Source: an uncultured Lachnospiraceae bacterium
GTDB taxonomy: Bacteria > Bacillota > Clostridia > Lachnospirales > Lachnospiraceae
Reading direction: 5' to 3'
DNA: 12,206 nt
Assembly: GCA_910577765.1 (NCBI GenBank)
Contig: CAJTOV010000111.1
Location: 1-12,206 of the forward strand
The stretch's first letter is position 1. Every line of letters begins with the position of its first letter. The translations under genes were made by a program, and so were the position numbers. Below are positions 1 through 5,618 of the stretch, piece after piece. Under the pieces are notes generated by a model. The model had not been told where the DNA came from. It saw only the letters and a program-made list of their open reading frames with translations, and did not search any database.

Positions 1-196
1 CCTTGCACAGCTCCAGCCCATCCATCCCCGGCATATTGATGTCCAGCAGAATGAGATTTGGCTTTGTATTCAGCTTCGCCAGGGCTTCATCGCTGCTGTT
101 GGCTGCGGAAACCATATATCCGTGATCCTGCAAATGGGTGGAAAGCAATTCGGTCAGGATAGGTTCATCATCAACGATCAAAATTCTGTATGCCAT
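1..196 (-). CDS. Response regulator, OmpR/VanR type, N-terminal part (runs off the left edge)
   Basis: Only the first 65 residues are inside the window. They form the first half of a receiver domain: an acidic pair in ILIVDDEP (residues 5-12) and the phospho-acceptor aspartate in LILLDINMPGMDG. The start is the ATG at 196, preceded by a strong GGAGGTG ribosome site about 6 bases upstream. The family is phosphorylated by a partner histidine kinase and normally carries a winged-helix DNA-binding half, which here would lie beyond the edge. The receiver style resembles VanR-like OmpR regulators, but the output domain is not visible, so the subfamily is inferred. The nearest neighbour is a recombinase remnant on the opposite strand, a common setting for two-component systems carried by clostridial integrative elements. 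Confidence 0.9.
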   Translation of the reverse strand, partial: MAYRILIVDDEPILTELLSTHLQDHGYMVSAANSSDEALAKLNTKPNLILLDINMPGMDGLELCK

Positions 197-233
197 ACGA
201 ACACCTCCAGTCTTTTTCATCATATAGGGAGAA

Positions 234-250
234 AGTCAAAATTTGGTCAA
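234..250 (-). promoter_or_regulatory. Direct repeat upstream of the response regulator, possible regulator site
   Basis: On the minus strand TTGACC and TTGACT occur exactly 11 bases apart, about 40-55 bases upstream of the start codon at 196. Two half-sites one helical turn apart are typical of OmpR-family regulator binding, so this could be an autoregulatory site. A possible -10 (TATGAT, 219-224) lies 20 bases from the TTGACC copy, which is too far for a good sigma-A promoter. The reading is tentative. Confidence 0.25.
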
Positions 251-473
251 GTTTATAGGGCTTCCTAATTTCAAAACAAGATGATTGCCATACACACAAC
301 GTCAAACAGGAAGCATTTCAACAAGGCATATTATACTTCCTTTGCTCACATGACACAAGGATGCAGACACCTTGTATCCTGGACATTTCTTGGATTATCG
401 CCAGTGCAGGAGCAGGACATATCCTGAATATCAGCGGGTACAATACAAAATGAAGCGGCCAGTCAAGGCAGAC

Positions 474-719
474 CAGCAGGAAGTCGATACCTATGAGCAG
501 GACAAAAGCGATTTTGACAGCTTCGCCGCGATTATCCGCAAGTATGTAGGGATAAAAGAACTCACCCCCACAATCGTCAATGAATTTATCAAGAAAATCA
601 TAGTCCATGCGCCGGAAAAGGTGGACGGGAAACGGGTACAGAAAGTAGATATTGTTTTCAACTTTGTAGGGGAAATCAATTTTCTTTCTGCTGCTCAACC
701 GAAACGGCAAGGCGCATAG
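474..719 (+). pseudogene. C-terminal remnant of a large serine recombinase (DUF4368-type tail)
   Basis: The reading frame ending in TAG at 717-719 encodes a tail that reads RKYVGIKELTPTIVNEFI, then KKIIVHAPEKVDGK and VDIVFNFVGEI. This matches my recollection of the C-terminal DUF4368 region of Tn4451/TnpX-like site-specific serine recombinases of Firmicutes. An open frame continues back to an ATG at 372, but the residues before about 474 do not look like the family. The catalytic serine domain, the recombinase domain and the zinc ribbon, normally 450 or more residues, are absent. I see no ribosome site, so this is a decayed fragment rather than a gene. It is the only plus-strand coding trace in the window. 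Such recombinases usually sit at one end of an integrative element with the C-terminus facing the attachment site. Confidence 0.7.
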
Positions 720-726
720 AAACTCG

Positions 727-763
727 AAAAGACGGTACAGCCCTTGTTACCGGGGCTATACCG
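727..763 (-). terminator. Intrinsic terminator after the acetamidase-family gene
   Basis: The arms at 733-743 and 753-763 form an 11-bp stem (one G-U pair on the minus-strand transcript) around a 9-base loop. On the minus strand the stem is followed within two bases by TTTT (727-730). It lies 24 bases past the stop codon at 787. The plus strand has no U-tract, so it is mainly a minus-strand terminator. Confidence 0.7.
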
Positions 764-786
764 CCTAATCTGAAATTACTTCCCTA

Positions 787-1713
787 TCACCGCAACCCTT
801 GCTTGTAAGGCTGTTTTTTTCCAGCAAGAAACATTCCCAGAATTTCCCGGTCCACCTGGAACCGCACCGTCTTACAGGGGTTCACAATCTGGCAGGTAAT
901 CAGATCTCCGGCCATTTCCATAAGCATCCCCGCATCCTCCTCACCAAGGCCGCATTCCCGGTGCAGATACTCATACATCTGCCGGACCGCCTTTTCCGAG
1001 GCAATGTCCAGGGTCTCCCCGTAAGCAATGGAGGCCCAGTGGGTGCCGTCCTCCAGCAGCGGCCAGGGACGGCAGGTCTGCTTCTGCAAATCCACCTGGA
1101 CCGTGACATTTCCGGAAATCTCCACCCCGCAGTTGCCGATCTCCCCCTCGCCCATGACGGCGTGAAGGTCCCCCAGGGCCAGAAGCCCCCCGGGAACGAA
1201 AACAGGCAGGTAGAGAATGGCTCCCTCCGCGATTTTCGTGCAGTCCATATTGCCGCCATGGTCCATGGGAACCACGGTGCTTACCGGCTCCCCTGCCGGG
1301 GCGGTTCCGATGACGCCGATCATGGGGCGGACCGGGATACGGATCTGGTCCCTGTACCAGATGTAACCGTCATGGACGGGCAGACGCCTGAGATAATTTC
1401 TGGACAGACAGCCGGAAAGGGCGCCGCTGCGGGTGCCGCCTGCATCCAGGATTCCCACAGGACCTACCTCCACCTTCCGGATGGTGATCTTCAAGGTGTC
1501 TCCCGGCTCCGCGCCATTGACGTAAAGGGGGCCGGTGGCCGGGTTGGCCAGGCTCCGGTCATAGGTGGCATAGGTGGCTTCCTCCGGCAGCATCTGCCCC
1601 TGGAAGCAGTCATAGGTCTCAAATTCCACCACAGTACCCGGGTCCACGGCTGCTGCCGGGGTATCTAAGGGGCTGTGGGCATGGATAACATGTTCCTTGC
1701 TGATTCTGATCAT
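787..1713 (-). CDS. Acetamidase/formamidase family hydrolase
   Basis: The protein has 308 residues and no signal peptide, so it should be cytoplasmic. It belongs to the FmdA/AmdA family, which hydrolyses short amides such as formamide or acetamide to the acid and ammonia. Visible family features are NPATGPLYVNGAEPGD (residues 57-72), PMIGVIGTAP (130-139), DHGGNMDC (151-158), and GGLLALGDLHAVMGEGEIG (175-193) with its conserved His and acidic residues. The C-terminal half ends in QIVNPCKTVRF. About 310 residues is a normal length for the short clostridial branch. The ATG at 1713 is chosen because it overlaps the stop of the upstream gene (ATGA), indicating translational coupling; the frame stays open further upstream, but that part reads as a shadow of the other gene. 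A terminator follows. The substrate cannot be read from sequence; the nearby TRAP system suggests an imported amide (inference). Confidence 0.88.
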   Translation of the reverse strand: MIRISKEHVIHAHSPLDTPAAAVDPGTVVEFETYDCFQGQMLPEEATYATYDRSLANPATGPLYVNGAEPGDTLKITIRKVEVGPVGILDAGGTRSGALSGCLSRNYLRRLPVHDGYIWYRDQIRIPVRPMIGVIGTAPAGEPVSTVVPMDHGGNMDCTKIAEGAILYLPVFVPGGLLALGDLHAVMGEGEIGNCGVEISGNVTVQVDLQKQTCRPWPLLEDGTHWASIAYGETLDIASEKAVRQMYEYLHRECGLGEEDAGMLMEMAGDLITCQIVNPCKTVRFQVDREILGMFLAGKKQPYKQGLR

Positions 1714-2105
1714 AATATACTCTCTTTCTCTTGTATGGAATTGTCCGGGCAGATCACCCCAAGCTCCAGAAACACCGGATACAGGTAGCTGGCCCCAAAG
1801 GTTCCCAGCTTCTTGGGCCCGGTGACGATTCCCTCCAGCTCCAGGGCCTTGTGAAAAGCAATGAACACAGTGGACTGGGTAATGGACTTGGATTTCCGGT
1901 CCACGAACAGTTCCCCGCCCCGGATGGTGTAGGTAAACCGGAGCTTCCGGGCCGTGTAGAAGGGAGTTTCCTGGAGCCTGATCATTCCCTCCCACAGTCT
2001 GGCATCCTGCTCCGCCGGTTCCATGGCTGCAATCTCTTTTCTAAATGCTTCATACCGTTCCTTCTGCGCTTCCTGGTTCTTATAAACATCCGCCTGCTCC
2101 GGCAT
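1710..2105 (-). CDS. Small protein of unknown function, coupled to the acetamidase-family gene
   Basis: The protein has 131 residues. I do not recognise a named domain. It has a charged helical first third rich in Glu, Lys and Arg, then a compact mixed region with RKLRFTYTIRGGELFVDRK, KSITQSTVFIAFHKALELEG and KKLGTFGASYLYPVFLELGVI. The second half reads like a conserved small DNA- or ligand-binding fold, but that is only an impression. There are no membrane segments and no cysteine cluster. The ATG at 2105 is preferred because AGGTGA lies 4 bases upstream; the frame stays open back to 2330, but that would run through the leader terminator and into the promoter. Its stop overlaps the start of the hydrolase by ATGA, so the two proteins are probably made together and may act on the same substrate or as partner and regulator. 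Confidence 0.75.
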   Translation of the reverse strand: MPEQADVYKNQEAQKERYEAFRKEIAAMEPAEQDARLWEGMIRLQETPFYTARKLRFTYTIRGGELFVDRKSKSITQSTVFIAFHKALELEGIVTGPKKLGTFGASYLYPVFLELGVICPDNSIQEKESIL

Positions 2106-2183
2106 GCCGTCACCTGCCTTTCTCCCTGCTGTAAAAGCTGTAAACAAAGCCTTCCGTTCCGTGGCTTTCCTGCCCGCTTCCCG

Positions 2184-2220
2184 AAAAATAAAGCAAACCG
2201 CCCTGCATACGCAAAGCGGT
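2184..2220 (-). terminator. Intrinsic terminator inside the 5' leader (attenuator candidate)
   Basis: On the minus strand the arms ACCGCTTTGC (2220-2211) and GCAGGGCGGT (2206-2197) pair over all 10 positions, two of them G-U, around a GTAT loop. A U-rich run (TTTATTTTT, 2192-2184) follows shortly after. It lies between the promoter at 2302-2330 and the start codon at 2105, so it would stop transcription before the gene unless overcome. Confidence 0.7.
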
Positions 2221-2295
2221 CTTAAACCTGTACTCCCGGCCAGTGACCGGAAAATGTATTCTGGCCGCCGGACCTTACACTGTTGCCTATTGGAT
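2184..2295 (-). promoter_or_regulatory. Structured 5' leader, candidate riboswitch-like or attenuator RNA
   Basis: The expected transcript starts near 2295 and runs about 190 bases before the ATG at 2105. Its first part folds as an extended hairpin: TGTA/TACA (2279-2276 with 2232-2229) and CGGCCAG/CTGGCCG (2267-2261 with 2243-2237) around a 17-base loop. The loop carries CGGTC (2249-2245), which is complementary to GACCG (2221-2217). GACCG overlaps the 5' arm of the terminator, so loop pairing would compete with termination. I compared it by eye with ykkC/guanidine-I, T-box, c-di-GMP, TPP and SRP RNA signatures and saw no match. A free-standing small RNA ending at the terminator is the alternative. 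Confidence 0.45.
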
Positions 2296-2301
2296 ACTGC
2301 T

Positions 2302-2330
2302 ATTATAGACATACCGGCAGAATCTGTCAA
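2302..2330 (-). promoter_or_regulatory. Sigma-A promoter, consensus -35 and -10
   Basis: On the minus strand TTGACA (2330-2325) and TATAAT (2307-2302) are separated by exactly 17 bases. Both hexamers are perfect consensus. It drives the leader and the two genes that follow. It starts only about 10 bases after the T-run of the dctP terminator. Confidence 0.88.
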
Positions 2331-2339
2331 TTACATCAT

Positions 2340-2372
2340 AAAAAACAAGAAGCATCGGGCGTACGCCCGATG
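2340..2372 (-). terminator. Palindromic terminator after the second dctP gene
   Basis: A perfect 20-base palindrome (2353-2372, centre GTAC) is followed on the minus strand by CTTCTTG and then six T (2345-2340). It lies downstream of the dctP stop at 2456, with a long inverted repeat in between. The left part of the palindrome and its flank recur at the right edge of the window. Confidence 0.65.
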
Positions 2373-2436
2373 GGGAAAACCGGGAGAAAACTGTCTTACA
2401 AGCAAGCTTGACGTCTGTTTTCTCCCGGTTTTCCCC
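2372..2436. repeat. Perfect 20-bp inverted repeat with 25-base spacer
   Basis: The arms 2372-2391 and 2417-2436 are exact reverse complements, starting GGGGAAAACCGGG on the left. The 25-base spacer holds an AAGCTT centre. It directly abuts the palindrome at 2353-2372, so the dctP transcript end would form two stacked hairpins. It may be an oversized terminator or 3' stabiliser, or a small palindromic repeat insertion. Confidence 0.85.
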
Positions 2437-2455
2437 GCCCTGCGAACTGTAACCT

Positions 2456-3481
2456 TTATTTTCCTTCCGCTACAATGGCATCGATCAGGGCCATGTCCTC
2501 TGCGCAGAATTTCTGGTACACAGGCATCATGGCTTCCTGGAATCTCTGTTTCTCCTCCTGGGACAGTTCAATGACCGTACAGCCGGACCGGCGCATCCGT
2601 TCTTCGGAAGCCCGGGACCGTTCCGCCCACAGCTTCCGCTCGTAGACTGCCGACTCCCTGGCGCAGGCCCTTATGATCTCCTGGTCCTCCGGGGCCAGCT
2701 TGTTCCAGGTATAGGAGGATGCCAGCTGGATCTCCGGCACCCGGGTATGTTCGTCCACCGTATAAAAAGGAGCCACCTCATAATGGCGTTCCGACTCGTA
2801 GGAAGGCCAGTTGTTCTCCGCTCCGTCGATGGTACCGGTCTGCAGGGCCGAGTAAACCTCCCCATAGGCCAGCTGCAGGGCATCTCCCCCCAGGGCTTCA
2901 ATCATGGCCACCATCAGCTCCGACTCCTGGACCCGGATGCGCATACCTTTCACATCCTCCACCGTCTGCACCGGTTTCCGGCTGCTGTAGAAATTCCGGG
3001 CGCCGGCATCATACCAGGACAAGGCCGTCAGCCCCGCGGAATCCACAGCCCCCAGGAATTCATCCCCCACAGGCCCTTCCAGTACCCGCCACATATGCTG
3101 GGAATCGTTATAAAGATATGGCATTTGCAGCACGTTCATGCGGGGCACAAACTCTGCCAGAGGCGACAGCGACACTCTGGCAAAGTCAATTCCTCCAAAC
3201 TGCAGCTGTTCAATCACCGTCCGCTCGTCTCCCAGAGTGCCTCCGGCATTGACCTGAATCTGAATCCGTCCTCCGGTCCGCTCCTCCACCAGCTGGGCAA
3301 ACCGGTAAGCCCCCAGGGTGGTAGGATAATCCTCCGCCTGGTTCTCCGCGTAAGTCAACACAAATTCCGGCTCCGGTCCTCCGGTCTCACCGGTCTGGCG
3401 GCTGCCGCAGCCGGACAGCGCCAGCACCGCCATGGAGAACCCGGCAGCGGCACAAACCGCCGCAAATCTCCGCTTTCCCAT
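2456..3481 (-). CDS. dctP: TRAP transporter substrate-binding lipoprotein (second DctP)
   Basis: The protein has 341 residues, normal for the DctP family. It binds a carboxylate-type solute outside the membrane and hands it to the DctQ/DctM permease. A lipoprotein signal is clear: MGKRRF, a hydrophobic stretch, then lipobox LSGC with the acylated Cys25. Family motifs are GGTLGDERTVIEQLQFGGID (80-99), MRIRV (180-184, with Arg183 at the usual carboxylate-contacting position) and GEVYSALQTGTIDGAENN (207-224). The start at 3481 is chosen because the run of G (AGGGGGG) sits 6 bases upstream; an ATG at 3487 would abut that run. It follows dctM across a 227-base gap filled with repeats and is unlike the other DctP in sequence, so the two probably bind different ligands. 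Confidence 0.92.
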   Translation of the reverse strand: MGKRRFAAVCAAAGFSMAVLALSGCGSRQTGETGGPEPEFVLTYAENQAEDYPTTLGAYRFAQLVEERTGGRIQIQVNAGGTLGDERTVIEQLQFGGIDFARVSLSPLAEFVPRMNVLQMPYLYNDSQHMWRVLEGPVGDEFLGAVDSAGLTALSWYDAGARNFYSSRKPVQTVEDVKGMRIRVQESELMVAMIEALGGDALQLAYGEVYSALQTGTIDGAENNWPSYESERHYEVAPFYTVDEHTRVPEIQLASSYTWNKLAPEDQEIIRACARESAVYERKLWAERSRASEERMRRSGCTVIELSQEEKQRFQEAMMPVYQKFCAEDMALIDAIVAEGK

Positions 3482-3515
3482 GCACATCCCCCCTGGAACA
3501 ATCGTATTGGGCTTG

Positions 3516-3708
3516 TCAAGCCAAGGCAACACCTGGGTGCTAACCTCATGCCGCGCCTTCGGCTTGCATTCGCCAAGTGTTCAAGCCAAGGCAACACCTG
3601 GGTGCTAACCTCATGCTGCGCCTTTGGCTTGCATTCGCTAAGCACCCAGGTGTAGGTTCTCACTAGACTCATGCCGCGCCTTCGGCTTGCATTCGCCAAG
3701 TGTTCACA
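3516..3708. repeat. Repeat block: two 65-bp tandem units plus a partial third
   Basis: Units at 3516-3580 and 3581-3645 begin with TCAAGCCAAGGCAACACCTG and differ at only a few positions. A third, partial copy of the second half (CATGCCGCGCCTTCGGCTTG) starts at 3670, 58 bases after its counterpart. ACACCTGGGTGCT (3594-3606) and its inverse AGCACCCAGGTGT (3640-3652) make a 13-bp inverted repeat within the block. A 13-base palindrome with a 1-base centre (3510-3522) marks the left border. The block starts one base after the dctM stop. It is open in some frames (ANASRRRGM-like strings), but these look like spurious translations. It fills most of the 3482-3708 gap; I see no good promoter there. 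Confidence 0.9.
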
Positions 3709-5001
3709 CTATGCCAGTACACTGGGCAGCCACAGGCTGATTCCCGGGACAAATGTAATCAGCAGCAGCGCCAGTATCATACACAGATAAAATGGCAGCG
3801 TTGCTTTTACCACTTTTTCCATAGGCAGCTTTGCCACCGCCGAACCGATGAACAGCACGGCTCCTACCGGCGGAGTCAGAAGACCGATACCGCAGTTCAG
3901 TACCACCATGATACCGAACTGGATGGGGTCTAAGCCAATGGAGGTGGCAATGGGCAGAAGGATGGGTGTGGCGATCAGGATAATGGGCGCCATATCCATG
4001 ATGCAGCCCAGCACCAGCAGAATCAGGTTCAGCATCAGTGCCAGTATAATGGGATTCCGGGTGATCCCGGTGATGGCGTTGGCCGCCAGTTCCGGCACAT
4101 GGAGCCGGGTCAGGCAGTAGCCGAAGATGCTGGAAGTGGCAATCAGGATCAGCACGATGGACAGAGTCTCCACGCACTCGTCCAGAATCCTCCACACGCC
4201 CTTCCAGTCCACCCCCCGGTAGATGAACACACTGACAATCAGGCTGTAGATAACCGCAATAGCCGCTGACTCCGTAGCCGTGAACACACCGCCTACCACG
4301 CCGAAGACTACGATCAGCACCGCGGCCAGGGCCCAGAAGGAAATGCCGATCTGCCGGAGCAGATTGGGAACACTGAACTTCTCCCCCTTGGGATAATTGC
4401 GCTTTACGGAGATAATATAGGAACCGATCATCAGGGTCCCGGCCAGCAGGGCCCCTGGAATATACCCTGCCAGGAACAGGCTGCCCACGGAAATACCGCC
4501 TGCCGTGGTAGCATAAATTACCATATTGTGGGACGGCGGCACCAGCAGTCCCTCGCAGGAGGAAGTGATGGTCACAGCCGTGGAAAAGTCCGCATCATAT
4601 CCCTGGTCCACCATCATGGGAATCAGAATGGAACCCAGGGAAGCCGTATCTGCCGAGGCCGAACCGGAGATACCGCCGAAGAAATAGGAAGCAACGATAT
4701 TCACCATGGCCATACCGCCCCGCATCCATCCCACGCAGGCATTGGCCAAGGCAATCAGCTTCTCGGAAATACCTCCGGACCCCATGAGACACCCCATGGT
4801 AATGAAAAAGGGCACTGCCATCAGGCTGAAAGAACTGATGCCCTTTACCATCTGCTGACAGATGGTAGTCAGGGGATTTCCCTGGTACACCAGGCAGAAC
4901 ACGGAGGAAAGCGCCACCGCATAGGCAATGGGGAAGCGCAGGAATATCATGATAAAAAAGCTTCCAAGCAGAATCAGGATTGCCATACTCTCAGTCGTCA
5001 T
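3709..5001 (-). CDS. dctM: TRAP transporter large permease subunit DctM
   Basis: The 430-residue integral membrane protein has about 12 hydrophobic segments. It is the ion-coupled channel of a TRAP transporter, which imports organic acids using a sodium or proton gradient. Family motifs are clear: PFFITMGCLM (64-73), SGSASADTASLG (112-123), PPSHNMVIYA (155-164), FTATESAAIAV (240-250), MDMAPIILIATPILLP (335-350) and GLLTPPVGAVLF (373-384). The start at 5001 overlaps the dctQ stop by one base (TAATG), and AAGGAGGAGG lies about 7 bases upstream, so translation is coupled. The length is complete. The C-terminus is followed immediately by the repeat block. Confidence 0.96.
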   Translation of the reverse strand: MTTESMAILILLGSFFIMIFLRFPIAYAVALSSVFCLVYQGNPLTTICQQMVKGISSFSLMAVPFFITMGCLMGSGGISEKLIALANACVGWMRGGMAMVNIVASYFFGGISGSASADTASLGSILIPMMVDQGYDADFSTAVTITSSCEGLLVPPSHNMVIYATTAGGISVGSLFLAGYIPGALLAGTLMIGSYIISVKRNYPKGEKFSVPNLLRQIGISFWALAAVLIVVFGVVGGVFTATESAAIAVIYSLIVSVFIYRGVDWKGVWRILDECVETLSIVLILIATSSIFGYCLTRLHVPELAANAITGITRNPIILALMLNLILLVLGCIMDMAPIILIATPILLPIATSIGLDPIQFGIMVVLNCGIGLLTPPVGAVLFIGSAVAKLPMEKVVKATLPFYLCMILALLLITFVPGISLWLPSVLA

Positions 5002-5525
5002 TATGCAGCCTCCTCCTTTACAAAAATACTCCGGATATGATTATAAATGGCTTCCAGCTCAAATACAAGCATGGCTGCGCCGGCCAAGGGCACCGGAAAG
5101 TACATCCAGAACCGGGATACCTTGGGCATACTCACATACGTACCCTTGGACCCCAGGCCTGTGGCATAGTTCCAGCCTACGGTAATCATAATCACAGCCA
5201 GTCCCAGGACTGCAATGTCCGCCAGAATATCCAGGAACTTGATCAGTCCCTTGGGAAGAAACGGGTCCAGAGCCGTCATACGGATGTGGGCCCCGCGGCG
5301 GATACTTAAAGCCGCCGACAGCACGGCCATGTAGGACATGCAGGTCAGGACCACCTCCTCACTCCAGGCCGGGTCCGGGATAAACGGAATATAACGTCCG
5401 CACACTGCCATAGTCGTGATCAGGATATCCGCGATCAGCAGCAGCTTACAGATCAGCATCACGAATTTGTACACCGCGTCATATGCAGGTTTGATCTTAT
5501 CGATGGTTACAAAAATTGATGGCAT
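5001..5525 (-). CDS. dctQ: TRAP transporter small permease subunit DctQ
   Basis: The protein has 174 residues from the chosen ATG and four hydrophobic segments (about 21-42, 58-74, 97-119 and 140-160), as expected for DctQ, which pairs with DctM. Family marks are AWSEEVV (53-59), the short basic loop RRGAHIRM (77-84) and WMYFPVPLAGAAM (140-152). Three starts are possible: ATG at 5525, ATG at 5534 and TTG at 5546. I choose 5525 because the GGAAAGGGG ribosome site lies about 10 bases upstream; it is too close to 5534, and 5546 would overlap it. An intrinsic terminator separates it from the upstream dctP, which should lower permease output relative to binding protein. Confidence 0.92.
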   Translation of the reverse strand: MPSIFVTIDKIKPAYDAVYKFVMLICKLLLIADILITTMAVCGRYIPFIPDPAWSEEVVLTCMSYMAVLSAALSIRRGAHIRMTALDPFLPKGLIKFLDILADIAVLGLAVIMITVGWNYATGLGSKGTYVSMPKVSRFWMYFPVPLAGAAMLVFELEAIYNHIRSIFVKEEAA

Positions 5526-5554
5526 ATCTAGCATTCCCCTTTCCAATACAGATT

Positions 5555-5602
5555 AAAAACCAGGGCACAGAAAGCTTTGCTCTGCGCCGCTCTGTGCCCT
5601 GG
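5555..5602 (-). terminator. Intrinsic terminator between dctP and dctQ (operon polarity control)
   Basis: A perfect 12-bp stem (5560-5571 with 5591-5602; TCTGTGCCCTGG arm) and 19-base loop is followed on the minus strand directly by TTTTT (5559-5555). It begins 17 bases past the dctP stop and ends 30 bases before the dctQ start. No new promoter is evident between them, so partial read-through into dctQM is likely. Confidence 0.8.
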
Positions 5603-5618
5603 AATGAATTTTCAAATC

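Noticed and set aside
318..710. 130-residue minus-strand open frame
   Set aside because: No ribosome site or recognisable motif; it is the antisense of the recombinase remnant.
799..1668. 289-residue plus-strand open frame
   Set aside because: Antisense shadow of the acetamidase-family gene, whose minus-strand protein shows family motifs.
1714..1995. Longer start for the acetamidase-family protein (402 residues)
   Set aside because: The extra N-terminus is a shadow frame of the upstream gene; ATG at 1713 overlaps that gene's stop and begins the conserved sequence.
2186..2295. Leader as T-box, ykkC/guanidine-I or SRP RNA
   Set aside because: ACAGG and ACCGC strings are faintly T-box-like and CACTGGCCGGGAG faintly ykkC-like, but the defining conserved segments are missing; GGTCCGG alone is not enough for SRP RNA.
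3355..3699. Open minus-strand frame giving a 114-residue ANASRRRGM-rich protein
   Set aside because: It is a read-through of the DNA repeat block and then the wrong frame of the dctP signal region; no ribosome site, and the repeats explain its periodicity.
3516..3708. CRISPR-like array
   Set aside because: Units are contiguous 65-bp tandem copies without unique spacers, and there are no cas genes.
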